The notes below the pieces were generated by a model, which was not told the origin of the DNA, made no database searches, and was given only the letters and a program-made list of their open reading frames with translations. A stretch of 64,000 nt of DNA from an uncultured bacterium (lineage in GTDB: Bacteria; Verrucomicrobiota; Lentisphaeria; Victivallales; UBA1829), in contig CACYZF010000002.1 in the NCBI GenBank assembly GCA_902778895.1, forward strand, positions 222,191 through 286,190. Reading direction: 5' to 3'. Shown in pieces: positions 1-8,436 of this stretch (its first letter is position 1; the number at the start of each line of letters is the position of its first letter). The position numbers were made by a program, and so were the translations under genes.

Positions 1-2
1 CG

Positions 3-569
3 AGCAACCTGTATGTTTCGGCCGGTGGAAGCCTGACCGTTTCGAGCGGCGGAACATGCACGAGCCTCTGCGTTGAACACGCGAACTGTCTCAATATGTC
101 GAGCGCGTTCATCTACGGAGCGACCGTGAAAGCCGGGATGCTGACGCTTGACGAAGACAACCATGAAGAACCGCAATCCCGATTCTCCACCATTTCCGCA
201 ATCGGGGCGCAAATCATGGTTTCCAGCACGTGCAAGGTATATTCCATGTACGCCGAATCCGGCGGGTACATCCAGTTCATCGGCGGGGCATCTGCGGAAA
301 ACACCGTGGCGGCGAGTGGCGGAACCGTCCATTACAACATCAGCGGTTCAGGTATCGGTCTCGGCGTTTACAGCGGCGGAACAGCGGTCATCGCAAGCGG
401 AGCGAAAGTTGAGCATACATTCGTCTTCCCCAACGGAAGCGCGGTGATCGAGAGCGGGGGAAGTTGCAGCGGCGGGATCGTTTCGAGCGGCGGGACGCTT
501 ATGATTTCCGCCGGGGGATCGGCAACCAACATCACGTCCGCGCCCGGTGCGGTCATCATCCAGGGCTGA
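3..569 (+). CDS. Strand-loop-strand (AIDA-type) repeat protein, C-terminal part only
   Basis: The reading frame is open from the first bases of the window, so the true start lies to the left; the internal ATG at 96 is not needed. The visible 188 residues are Gly/Ser-rich short repeats such as YSGGTAVIASGAKV, ESGGSCSGGIVSSGGTL and ISAGGSATNI. These resemble the strand-loop-strand repeats of AIDA-I/TibA autotransporter passengers, which form a beta-solenoid and can be O-heptosylated on serines. No outer-membrane barrel follows, because the frame stops just before the portal gene. In a prophage this is most likely a virion surface or fibre-like protein. The heptosyltransferase-like gene at 13159-14322 is a plausible partner (inference). 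Confidence 0.7.
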   Translation, partial: SNLYVSAGGSLTVSSGGTCTSLCVEHANCLNMSSAFIYGATVKAGMLTLDEDNHEEPQSRFSTISAIGAQIMVSSTCKVYSMYAESGGYIQFIGGASAENTVAASGGTVHYNISGSGIGLGVYSGGTAVIASGAKVEHTFVFPNGSAVIESGGSCSGGIVSSGGTLMISAGGSATNITSAPGAVIIQG

Positions 570-594
570 CAACGAAGAAAGGGCAAGAAAAGCC

Positions 595-2121
595 ATGAAA
601 CAAGACAATACAACCGCAAACCTTCTGTCGTTCACGTGCGACGACTACGATTTCTTCGCGAAGAAATGGAAACGCTGCCGCGACGTGTACGCGGGGAGCG
701 ACAAGATCAAGGAAAAAACCGAAACGTACCTTCCGAAAAGCCGCTGGCATCGGAACAGCGGGAAGGAAGGGGAACAGGACTACAACGACTACCGCGAACG
801 CGCGGTATTCTACAGCTACATGCGCGACGCGGTGGAAACGTGCCTGGGAATCCTCAAAAAGGGCGAACCGACCGTCAAACTGCCGAAAGCAATCGCATTC
901 ATGGAGCAGTCCGCGACGATCTACCACGACGGGCTGACCGCGCTGAAAGCGAAACTCGACAAGTTGATCCTGATTACCGGGTGCGCGGGGCTTCAACTGG
1001 AAGTGAACGCGAACCCCGGCAACACGGCGGATTCGCCGGATTTCTACATCAACATCTGGCAGCCGGAAAGCATCAAAGACAAGGTTTTCGAGATCGACCC
1101 GAAGACAGGGGAATCGTTCGCGCGGCTGGTTCTGCTTGACGAAAGCGATTATGTCTTCAACAAGGAATCGAAGCGGCGCGATTTCGTCTACAAATGGCGC
1201 GTCCTGGGGCTTGACGAGCGGAACGAATACTACACGGCACTGCTGAAACCGGAGCAGTACGCGACGTTCGACCTCGACAATCCGACCATTGCGGCAGACC
1301 AGACGCAGCCGGATTTCGGGGAAGCCGTCTATCCCGAATATCGCGGGAATCGCATGAGCCGGATTCCGTTCACTTTCGTCAACGCGACCGACCTTTCCGG
1401 CGGGCATTACGACGATCCGCCTCTTTACGACCTGGTGGACCTGGTCCTCGCGCTGTATCGCGGAGACGCGGACTACCGTCAGACGCTCCATTTCACGGCA
1501 TCCGATTTCTACAAGCACACCGGGTGCAACGATCCGGCGCGTCAAAAGAAACTCTCCATCGGAGCGGGCGGGGTGGTGCATCTCGGCGACAACGAGGACA
1601 TTTCCGTGGTGAGTTCCCCCGGCGGCGGGGCGAATCTCCAAAAGGCGAGCATGGACCAGCTTCACGCCCTCTGCCAGCAGCGGATTATGACGATGCTCGA
1701 CGTTGGGGCGAACCAGTCCGGCGCCGCCCTGGAGATCGTGCAAAACTCCAAATCGGCGCGGATCGAACCGATCAACCAGAACACCGGGAACGCAATCGCG
1801 GAGCAACTGCGGTACGCGGCGGAATGGACCGGCATGGACCGCGAAAAGACGTACGACGAGGTAACTTTCGCGCCGTCGAAGATCGAGGACACTTCCATGG
1901 TGGCCGCGCAGCTTATCGCAATGTGGCACAGCATGACCGCCGAAAATCTCCCAGTGACGAAAGAAGACTTCCACACGCTTCTCCGCAAAGCGAACATCAC
2001 GCAGAACGACTTCGAGCAGAACCAGAAGACGCTCGAAATCGAACGCGCGGCGGACGAAGCGGCAGGCATCCGCACCGGATCGCGAACCCCGAACCAGAAC
2101 CCCAATGAACCCGGCGAATAA
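595..2121 (+). CDS. Phage portal protein (DUF4055-like)
   Basis: This 508-residue protein should form the dodecameric ring through which DNA enters the capsid. Length, the early Tyr-rich segment (DYNDYRERAVFYSYMRDAVE), the central PFTFVNATDL stretch and the Gln/Asn-rich C terminus fit portal proteins of the DUF4055 type. Position supports this: it is followed, with a TAATG overlap, by a Mu F/SPP1 gp7-type head protein, the usual portal neighbour. The ATG at 595 is preferred to upstream in-frame codons because those overlap the preceding gene; a weak AAAGG lies upstream. No terminase is visible, so it must lie left of the window or be absent. Confidence 0.75.
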   Translation: MKQDNTTANLLSFTCDDYDFFAKKWKRCRDVYAGSDKIKEKTETYLPKSRWHRNSGKEGEQDYNDYRERAVFYSYMRDAVETCLGILKKGEPTVKLPKAIAFMEQSATIYHDGLTALKAKLDKLILITGCAGLQLEVNANPGNTADSPDFYINIWQPESIKDKVFEIDPKTGESFARLVLLDESDYVFNKESKRRDFVYKWRVLGLDERNEYYTALLKPEQYATFDLDNPTIAADQTQPDFGEAVYPEYRGNRMSRIPFTFVNATDLSGGHYDDPPLYDLVDLVLALYRGDADYRQTLHFTASDFYKHTGCNDPARQKKLSIGAGGVVHLGDNEDISVVSSPGGGANLQKASMDQLHALCQQRIMTMLDVGANQSGAALEIVQNSKSARIEPINQNTGNAIAEQLRYAAEWTGMDREKTYDEVTFAPSKIEDTSMVAAQLIAMWHSMTAENLPVTKEDFHTLLRKANITQNDFEQNQKTLEIERAADEAAGIRTGSRTPNQNPNEPGE

Positions 2122-3335
2122 TGGGAAAGAAGAAAACAGACCGAGAAACCGCCTATATCGCCGCAGAGCATCAAGCGAACCTGATGCGCCTCGCGGCGGC
2201 ATGGGCCGCGGAACTTCGCGGAGACATGGAGATCACTGAAAGCGACCTGATCGGCAACCTCGCCGCGCTCCTTGAAGACTACCGGATCGGCGACTACAGC
2301 GCGGAAGCCAAGAAGCAGTACCTCAAAATGAACGCGGAAATCCTGAAAATCCGCGCGAAGAGTTTTGCGGAAGCGGCAAACTACATGGCGCGCCAATGCG
2401 AACACCTCGCACAAAACGAGGCGAAATGGGCGGCGGCAATCGCCAAAAAGAACGGAGCGACCGGGCTGAAAAAGACGATCCGCGTGAACACAATCGTGAA
2501 ATACGCGACGGTCGAAGACGGCCAGACGATCAGCGAAAGCATTGATGCGGCGGCACAGGAAGACGCGAAACGGATTTCCGAAATCTGCCGCGAAGGGGTG
2601 CGGAAAAGCAAGTCCCTCGACGCAATCGTGAAAGAGATTCGCGGGACAAAGGAACTGGACTATTCGGACGGCGTTCTTGAAGCAACGCGAAGCGAAGCGG
2701 AAACGATAGCCCGGACGGGGTGCATGGGGATCGCAGACGAGGCGAAGATGCAATTCTACCTCGAAAACGCTGACGTGATCCGGGGCATCGAACACGTGGC
2801 GACGCTTTCGGGGAACACCTGTCTTGTCTGCGGGAGCCTCGACGGCCACATCTGGAAGAACCCCGGCGAACTGGGCCAGGTCCCGAACCTTCCGATCCAT
2901 CCGAATTGCAGATGCGTCCATCTGCCAGTCACGGACATGCACGAGATCAACAGTTCCAAGCGTCCGGCAGAGGCGGAAAACTACTGGAAAGAAGCGGAAC
3001 GCGCGTACAACGAAGACCACCCAGGCAAGAAGTTCGACGACCTCGTGCGAAGCACGAAACTCAAATACTACTACAAAGCCCAGAAGGATTATACCGCCCG
3101 GACGGGCAAGCCAGCGTTCGACGAAGTGCCGCAGAACATGAGCTTTTCGGAATGGCTGAAAACGAAAGATTCCCGCTACATCGAATCCTACCTCGGAAAA
3201 ACCAGGTATCTACTCTACACGAAAGGAGAACTGCCGCTCAACAGATTCATCAACCCAGCCACCAACACGCAGTTCACGATCAATGAACTGAAACAACTCG
3301 ACATCGAGGCGTTCAAACGCGCCGGACTTGTCTGA
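2121..3335 (+). CDS. Phage head morphogenesis protein (Mu F / SPP1 gp7 family)
   Basis: The 404-residue product has a helical N-terminal half and, near residues 195-275, the family core: RSEAETIARTG, then HVATLSGNTCLVCGSLDG, then IHPNCRCVHLPV. The spaced CxxC and HPNCRC motif is the recognised minor-head signature and may bind a metal. Such proteins sit inside or on the procapsid next to the portal. Start and portal stop share bases (TAATG), implying translational coupling. The C-terminal third (about 300-404) is not recognised. Confidence 0.75.
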   Translation: MGKKKTDRETAYIAAEHQANLMRLAAAWAAELRGDMEITESDLIGNLAALLEDYRIGDYSAEAKKQYLKMNAEILKIRAKSFAEAANYMARQCEHLAQNEAKWAAAIAKKNGATGLKKTIRVNTIVKYATVEDGQTISESIDAAAQEDAKRISEICREGVRKSKSLDAIVKEIRGTKELDYSDGVLEATRSEAETIARTGCMGIADEAKMQFYLENADVIRGIEHVATLSGNTCLVCGSLDGHIWKNPGELGQVPNLPIHPNCRCVHLPVTDMHEINSSKRPAEAENYWKEAERAYNEDHPGKKFDDLVRSTKLKYYYKAQKDYTARTGKPAFDEVPQNMSFSEWLKTKDSRYIESYLGKTRYLLYTKGELPLNRFINPATNTQFTINELKQLDIEAFKRAGLV

Positions 3336-3358
3336 ACAACACCAAAAGGAAACCCAAC

Positions 3359-4003
3359 ATGCCTCAAACTCAAACAGACGCAACGCGCGTACAGTTCTGG
3401 GCGGGGACGCGGGCGGAGTTCGCCGCAATCGAAGTAAAGCAAAGCAACTGGCTTTATTTCATCACGGACGAAAATCTGCTGTACCGCGGCAGCCAGCCGT
3501 TCGCCCAGGACATCGAAAAACTGCTGTGCTTCGCGGGCAACGCTCCGGCGACCGCAAGCATCGGACAACGGTATTTCAACAGCACCAACAAGAAAATCTA
3601 CACTTACGGCGCGTCCGGGTGGGGAATCCCCGAAGACCCGGCGGCGAACCACGTGTATTTCAACCTCGAAACGTCCAATCTCTACACGTGGGGCGGAAAC
3701 ACCATGCTCAACATGTCGTCCACAGGGAGCATCGTGGTACAGACGACCTCGCAGAGAACGGCGTACATCCCGGCAATCGGCGCGATCATCTACGACAGCA
3801 CAGACGGCAACGTGTACGTCGGAGACGGCACGACAGCGGGCGGCGTGATCGTGAACAGCGACCTCTACACAACGGTCGCCGCGCTCGCGGTCCAGGTCCA
3901 GTACATCATCGACAACAACGTGCCGGTCCAAGGGACCTACGCCTGTGGCGAGTGGACGGACGAATACGACAACGTGCTTCAATTCGGAGCATGGACGGAT
4001 TAA
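3359..4003 (+). CDS. Phage structural protein, fibre/Mtd-N-like
   Basis: A 214-residue protein of unknown exact role. Short beta-rich motifs recur (NKKIYTYGASGWG, SNLYTWGGNT, GNVYVGDGTTAGGV). They resemble the small beta-prism repeats at the N terminus of phage tropism determinants and the start of the next gene (KLRFGDGATKGGV). It probably forms a trimeric shaft or collar that presents the DGR-diversified protein encoded directly downstream. A Shine-Dalgarno AAAGGAA lies upstream of the ATG. No catalytic residues or signal peptide are seen. Confidence 0.5.
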   Translation: MPQTQTDATRVQFWAGTRAEFAAIEVKQSNWLYFITDENLLYRGSQPFAQDIEKLLCFAGNAPATASIGQRYFNSTNKKIYTYGASGWGIPEDPAANHVYFNLETSNLYTWGGNTMLNMSSTGSIVVQTTSQRTAYIPAIGAIIYDSTDGNVYVGDGTTAGGVIVNSDLYTTVAALAVQVQYIIDNNVPVQGTYACGEWTDEYDNVLQFGAWTD

Positions 4004-4048
4004 CAACAACCACCCAAAAACATACAACAACAAAAGGAACAAAACAAT

Positions 4049-5917
4049 ATGTCGAAATTAATTGCACCTGTTTCCACCAACGACGCCTATCTTGACGGGA
4101 GAACCCCCGCAAAGGGCGAACTGATCGTCACCAAAGCCGGAAAACTCCGTTTCGGCGACGGCGCGACCAAAGGCGGCGTCGAAGTGTGGCCGAACAAACT
4201 CGGCGAAGCCTACGTCTACGGCGCGAAGAAAGACACGGAAGTGTCGAACCCCAGCACGTCCATGCAGCGGATCGTGCTTTCCACGGACGGCGAGACGATC
4301 CAGAACGTCGATTCGTTCACGCAACTGCCCTGCCACGATCTGCGGAGATGCGTCCAGGCGTGGAACTCTTCGAGCAACAAACGCGAAGTCCAATATTACC
4401 TCAACGCTGGCAACAGCAACCTGAAAGCGACAGGCGGCGCGGCAGACCTCACGGGCGGAGACGGCGACGTCATGGTGGAAGCCCCGGTCGGCCACTACCG
4501 CCTCATCAAGGAAACGGATTCCGTCACCGGCCATGCCGTTTACAAAAAACTGATCTCGGACAAGCCCTTCCCGAACTCTTCGCCGTTCCCGGCGTTCTAC
4601 ATCTCCTACGGCGGCGACACGCTTCAAAAGCAGTACGTCGGGGCATTCCAAGGCGCGATCCTCGACAACGTGTTCCGCTCCGTGGCCGGAGTGAAGCCCA
4701 CCGTCAGTCAAACCCGCGCAACGTTCCGCTCCAAGGCTGTTGCCGGACACGCAACGCTCTGCAACTGGCTGATGAAAGTGTGGTTCGGATGGCTGATCGA
4801 AATCGAGTTCGCCAACACCGATGTGCAGGCGGCTGTTTCCCTCGGTTTCTCCGAACTTTCCGCGTATGATTACGCATACGTCCGCAAGAGCGGACGGACG
4901 GCGGCACTCGGCAACGCCACGGGCGAGATCATCGCAGACAGCGAAGCCCCGACGATCACGGCGCAGAACCAGGTGTTCACGCGGCATCCGGCGAGCGACA
5001 GCGGTTCCGCCTACGCCTGGGAAGACGGCGCGGTGTTCGTCTACACCAACAGCGCAACACCGGCGGTCGGCGACACGGCGTATTCCGACACCGGGCTTGC
5101 CACGTCCTACGGTTCGATCAGCGAGAAGACGGATGCCGGGGAAGATTACGACCTCGAAGGGCATTGGCAGAACGGCGCGACCAAGGTGGTCGCCATGTCC
5201 TATCGCGGCGTGGAAAACCTCTGGGGCAACATCTGGGAAAACGATGACGGCATCCAAAAGTACCAGATCAAGTCCGAAGCGGACATCTACTGTACGGAAA
5301 ACAGCGTCTCCGTCAAGTACGACCGCCACCCGGACAACGACCACAAGATCAGTTCCTCGCCGGACGTATGGGCTTACGCCTGGTACAACGCCACGACCGA
5401 AACCACGATTTTCACGGCGGACGAACACCCCAGCGCGAACGCGGCGACCTACAGCGACAATACGCTGACGACCAACCGCAATCTCCCCGTCACGTCCTAC
5501 GACGACGATTTCCGCGAAAGCGGATTCTGGTTCACCACGGACATCAACCAGTATTCGCAACTGGATTCCGACAAGGGGTACGGAGCGGAAAACGCGCCGT
5601 TCCCGGCGACCGGGTACACCGGAGCGAACATTATGTGGGTCAGCCACGCATGGCCGAAAGCGGGCGGTTACATTCGCGGGTACGATCCGCTCACGTACTT
5701 CCCGACAAACCTTTCCGGCGGGAGCGCAACCACGTATCTTGCAGACTACTTCTACAACGATACTGCTACTGGCGCTCGGCTCGTTTTTCGCGGCGGCAAC
5801 CCGAATAACGGTCGGTACGTGGGCGTGTTCTACGTCAACGTGAATAACGCTCTGACGCACACGGGGACGATTATCGGGGCGCGCTTGGCTGCCGTCGAGC
5901 AAACGCAAGCCGCATAA
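4049..5917 (+). CDS. DGR target: diversified phage receptor-binding/tail fibre protein
   Basis: A 622-residue protein. Residues about 15-50 (TPAKGELIVTK, KLRFGDGATKGGV) look like the N-terminal domain of major tropism determinants. The C-terminal third has features of the C-type-lectin/formylglycine-sulfatase fold used by DGR targets (VENLWGNIWENDDG, RGGNPNNGR, IIGARLA). Residues about 575-614 are encoded by the variable repeat. Compared with the template, this copy carries I580F, N590Y, N604H, R606G and N608I, each a substitution of a template adenine. Its role would be host-receptor recognition with programmed variability. A clear AAAGGAAC precedes the ATG. Confidence 0.85.
   Translation: MSKLIAPVSTNDAYLDGRTPAKGELIVTKAGKLRFGDGATKGGVEVWPNKLGEAYVYGAKKDTEVSNPSTSMQRIVLSTDGETIQNVDSFTQLPCHDLRRCVQAWNSSSNKREVQYYLNAGNSNLKATGGAADLTGGDGDVMVEAPVGHYRLIKETDSVTGHAVYKKLISDKPFPNSSPFPAFYISYGGDTLQKQYVGAFQGAILDNVFRSVAGVKPTVSQTRATFRSKAVAGHATLCNWLMKVWFGWLIEIEFANTDVQAAVSLGFSELSAYDYAYVRKSGRTAALGNATGEIIADSEAPTITAQNQVFTRHPASDSGSAYAWEDGAVFVYTNSATPAVGDTAYSDTGLATSYGSISEKTDAGEDYDLEGHWQNGATKVVAMSYRGVENLWGNIWENDDGIQKYQIKSEADIYCTENSVSVKYDRHPDNDHKISSSPDVWAYAWYNATTETTIFTADEHPSANAATYSDNTLTTNRNLPVTSYDDDFRESGFWFTTDINQYSQLDSDKGYGAENAPFPATGYTGANIMWVSHAWPKAGGYIRGYDPLTYFPTNLSGGSATTYLADYFYNDTATGARLVFRGGNPNNGRYVGVFYVNVNNALTHTGTIIGARLAAVEQTQAA
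5772..5889 (+). repeat. DGR variable repeat (VR)
   Basis: This 118-bp stretch at the 3' end of the target gene matches the template repeat at 6103-6220 at 113 of 118 positions, with a constant offset of 331 bp. The five mismatches lie at 5786 (A to T), 5816 (A to T), 5858 (A to C), 5864 (A to G) and 5871 (A to T), template base first; all five are template adenines. The last 16 bases (TCGGGGCGCGCTTGGC) are identical and lack adenine, as expected for an initiation-of-mutagenic-homing segment. Confidence 0.95.
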
Positions 5918-6013
5918 CGCGGACGGTCGGACGAGGGGCGCAATGCGTCAAAAACGTCATGCACGTTCGGCACGCAGAAACGCCCTTCGCAACACGAAAA
6001 CGAGAACGAAAAC

Positions 6014-6050
6014 GGCTGAACAACGCCGCCGAAAAGCGGCGTTTTCAGCC
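6014..6050 (+). terminator. 15-bp hairpin between VR and TR (DGR target hairpin or terminator)
   Basis: GGCTGAA (6014-6020), a single bulged C, AACGCCGC, a CGAAAA loop, GCGGCGTT and TTCAGCC (6044-6050) form a 15-bp stem. DGRs often need a hairpin or cruciform downstream of VR for target recognition, and the loop contains GAAA as in the Bordetella phage element. However, this one sits about 125 bp past VR rather than a few bases. It could instead end the target-gene transcript, although only TTTT lies within the 3' arm and no U-tract follows. Confidence 0.6.
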
Positions 6051-6102
6051 GGAAACCGGAGACTAAAAGAGTAAACAAAACGGCGTTTTGTGCCTTTTTT
6101 GC

Positions 6103-6220
6103 GCGCTCGGCTCGTTATTCGCGGCGGCAACCCGAATAACGGTCGGAACGTGGGCGTGTTCTACGTCAACGTGAATAACGCTCTGACGAACACGAGGACG
6201 AATATCGGGGCGCGCTTGGC
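6103..6220 (+). repeat. DGR template repeat (TR)
   Basis: This is the invariant 118-bp donor copy of the variable repeat, lying between the target gene and the reverse transcriptase in the same orientation. It contains about 25 adenines, many in AAC/AAT codons in the frame matching the target, the codon pattern that gives the widest residue choice after adenine mutagenesis. Homology with VR begins at GCGCTCGG and stops sharply after CGCTTGGC. Confidence 0.95.
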
Positions 6221-6429
6221 AACAAATGTTCTCTCAGGCACAAAATCCCGCACCGGACAAAGGTGAAGAGGGCTTGCGGAGACGCAAGCTGGAAGCCGCT
6301 GTCCCTGCGAACAGGCACATGTAACTACGACATAAGCGTGTCCGCTGTGAGTTAGTAGGTAAGCCGCGCGAGGCGACTTATTCGGAAGCCCAATTATGGA
6401 CGGCATTTGCAGAAAAAAGATCAACTGAC
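6221..6429 (+). ncRNA. DGR RNA spacer (3' part of TR transcript), structured
   Basis: No good reading frame lies in the 209 bases between TR and the RT gene. Several hairpins are present. GCTTGCG-GAGA-CGCAAGC (6272-6289) is a perfect 7-bp stem with a GNRA tetraloop. CCTG-CGAA-CAGG (6304-6315) and the pair TAACT/AGTTA (6322-6326 and 6350-6354) also fit. In the Bordetella phage DGR the RNA 3' of TR is needed for priming and RT binding; this segment occupies the same position. Function here is inferred from that precedent. Confidence 0.65.
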
Positions 6430-7497
6430 ATGAAACGGCTTGGAAACGCATTCGATGAAATCGTGTCGGTCAAGAATCTTTTGAAAGCACACCGAGAAGC
6501 GAGAAAGAACAAGCGAAGATATTTTCAGGTGCTTCGCTTCGAGCGACACCTTAAACATAATATACGGAAGCTCCACAAGGAACTCGTTGAAAACCTGTGG
6601 AGCGTTTTTGGCTACAGGCAGTTTCTCCGGTACGACAGCGGGAAGATTCGCGTCATCGACTGGAATCCGTGCTACAAGGACAACCTGGTACAACACGCAA
6701 TCGAGCGCGTGGCCGGGCGATACCTGACAAAGACGTTCATCGAAGACACCTACGCCGGGGTAAAGAAACGCGGCATCCACAAAGGCGTGATGCGGATGAA
6801 GCAGTTCCTGTCGGAGTACACGGCGGACATGCCGATCTACGTCCTGAAACTGGACGTTCGGAAATACTACCAAAACATCGACCACGAGATACTGAAAGAA
6901 AAACTGCGGCACAAGATCAAGGACAAGCGTGTGCTGAACCTGTTCTACCTCATCATCGATTCCCATTTCCCCGGACTGCCAATCGGAAACTACCTTTCGC
7001 AACTTCTGGCGAATTTCTACCTGACAAGCTACGACCGCTTCGTGAAGGACAGCGGCTTCAAGCACTATTCGCGGTACTGCGACGACATCGTGGTCCTGAA
7101 CTCCGACAAAAACAAACTCCGGGATCTTCTTCGGGAGACACAGGCGAAATTCGCGGAACTGAAACTGACGATCAAGCCGAACGTGCAAATCTATCCCATC
7201 GAACGCGGGGGCATCGACTTCCTCGGCTACGTGTTCCACCGGGACAAAATCTGCCTCCGCAAGAAGATGATATTCCGATACCGCCGGGCGGCGATCCGCT
7301 TCAACGAAAACCCGACCGAAAAGAACAGCAAACCGCTTTCGTCATACTGGGGATGGTTTGAGTGGTTGACCGACGGAGATAGATTGTGGCACAGATTTTT
7401 CGCCTGTTCCTATAAAAAACTCCAAGCCAAATTCAAACAGGAGGCAAAAAACCATGAACGAAATTCCGAAGGGACTGCAAACGTACTTCCTCAATGA
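6430..7497 (+). CDS. DGR reverse transcriptase
   Basis: This 355-residue enzyme would copy the TR RNA into adenine-mutagenised cDNA that replaces VR. Visible motifs, in order: LKLDVRKYYQNID (about 139-151, first catalytic Asp), LPIGNYLSQ (about 183-191, the DGR/group II-like IGxxxSQ motif), YCDD (216-219, catalytic Asp pair) and GIDFLGY (261-267). Length is usual for DGR RTs. It lies directly after TR and its spacer. The Shine-Dalgarno is weak, so translation may be low. Its 3' end overlaps the next gene by 44 bp. A retron or group II RT is unlikely because a matched VR/TR pair is present. Confidence 0.95.
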   Translation: MKRLGNAFDEIVSVKNLLKAHREARKNKRRYFQVLRFERHLKHNIRKLHKELVENLWSVFGYRQFLRYDSGKIRVIDWNPCYKDNLVQHAIERVAGRYLTKTFIEDTYAGVKKRGIHKGVMRMKQFLSEYTADMPIYVLKLDVRKYYQNIDHEILKEKLRHKIKDKRVLNLFYLIIDSHFPGLPIGNYLSQLLANFYLTSYDRFVKDSGFKHYSRYCDDIVVLNSDKNKLRDLLRETQAKFAELKLTIKPNVQIYPIERGGIDFLGYVFHRDKICLRKKMIFRYRRAAIRFNENPTEKNSKPLSSYWGWFEWLTDGDRLWHRFFACSYKKLQAKFKQEAKNHERNSEGTANVLPQ

Positions 7498-8056
7498 AAC
7501 GGAGAGCGAGGAACGCCCGGCAATCCGCAGAGAGGGCGCGAACATCGTGATCCCGATCCTGATCCGCGAGGCAACGAAGACGGACGAATCCGGCAACGAG
7601 AAAACGATCTTCAAGTTCTTCGAGGTCGTGACGGCGTTCACCGGACAGGACATCGAGAACTACGACAAGTGCCTGATCCAGTCCTACGCGGCGATCCGCA
7701 AGCACCTCTACGGCGAACCGGCCGTCCAGTCCGAAATGCGGGACGACAAGTGCTGGGAAGCGCACCGTCTCGCCGTCCGCGCAACGTTCCCGAAGTATCG
7801 CGGCGAGGTGATCCCGCAAATCGCCCGGTTCGAGGAAATCAAGACAAAGTTCTGGAATCTGATCGATGACACGCTCGCCGCAATGGGAGAAACGCGGTCG
7901 GTTCTTCCGCCGTATTTCAATTCCACGACCATGCTTGACTTTGCGAAAGCAAAGCACCTGTCCGCAGACACGATCCGCGATCTCGCCGTCCAGTTCCAGG
8001 GCATCAATTCCGATCTGCAAAGCAACAACCGTAATTGGGGCGAACTGTTCGACTAA
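7454..8056 (+). CDS. Unknown phage protein coupled to the DGR RT
   Basis: A 200-residue mixed alpha/beta protein with no recognised motif. It starts inside the RT gene behind a very strong AGGAGG, and its stop overlaps the next start (TAATG), so the three genes are probably co-translated. The C-terminal half is helical and acidic to neutral. It does not look like the small, basic four-helix accessory protein Avd that many DGRs carry. It could be a DGR partner or simply a phage replication or structural gene. Confidence 0.75.
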   Translation: MNEIPKGLQTYFLNETESEERPAIRREGANIVIPILIREATKTDESGNEKTIFKFFEVVTAFTGQDIENYDKCLIQSYAAIRKHLYGEPAVQSEMRDDKCWEAHRLAVRATFPKYRGEVIPQIARFEEIKTKFWNLIDDTLAAMGETRSVLPPYFNSTTMLDFAKAKHLSADTIRDLAVQFQGINSDLQSNNRNWGELFD

Positions 8057-8436
8057 TGGGCTACGGCAACAAGCACTACAAACCCGTTGAACTGCCGGAT
8101 TCCGGCGTCGGGGAAGATGTTCCGAGCATCGCCGCGAAGCCGAAGGAAACCAAATTCCTCGACGGAGACGAAGCCGGAATCGAATCAATCCTGAACATCC
8201 CCCTGGTGTTCACGGACTGGATCGTGTTGCCGTCAAGATACGGAGAAGAGGGGAAAGAGTTCGTGAAACTGCAATTCCTTGCGAAAGACGGATTCCGTAC
8301 CGTTACTTCCGGTTCAACGTATCTGATCGACCAGGTGAAGAAACAAGAAAAACTCATCCCGGAAGGCGGAGACAGGCGTTTCAAGGCAGTCATCAGGAAA
8401 CACGGTCGCGCCTTTATCTTCGAGGCTGTGAAATGA
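8056..8436 (+). CDS. Unknown phage protein, small beta-rich
   Basis: A 126-residue protein. The start at 8056 (TAATG overlap with the preceding stop) is chosen over an upstream in-frame codon at 8035. The N-terminal about 45 residues are Pro/Glu/Lys-rich and probably disordered. Residues about 45-125 read as a compact beta-barrel-like domain (FVKLQFLAKDGFRTVTSGS, then KAVIRKHGRAFIFEA). A nucleic-acid-binding OB-like fold is possible but not demonstrated. It ends in an ATGA overlap with the next gene. Confidence 0.7.
   Translation: MGYGNKHYKPVELPDSGVGEDVPSIAAKPKETKFLDGDEAGIESILNIPLVFTDWIVLPSRYGEEGKEFVKLQFLAKDGFRTVTSGSTYLIDQVKKQEKLIPEGGDRRFKAVIRKHGRAFIFEAVK

Noticed and set aside
6103..7497. 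Retron or group II intron interpretation of the RT
   Set aside because: A matched adenine-biased VR/TR pair and the IGxxxSQ motif identify a DGR; no msr/msd or intron ribozyme structure is seen.
7454..8056. Candidate Avd accessory protein of the DGR
   Set aside because: 200 residues, not strongly basic and not a clear four-helix bundle; kept as unknown.
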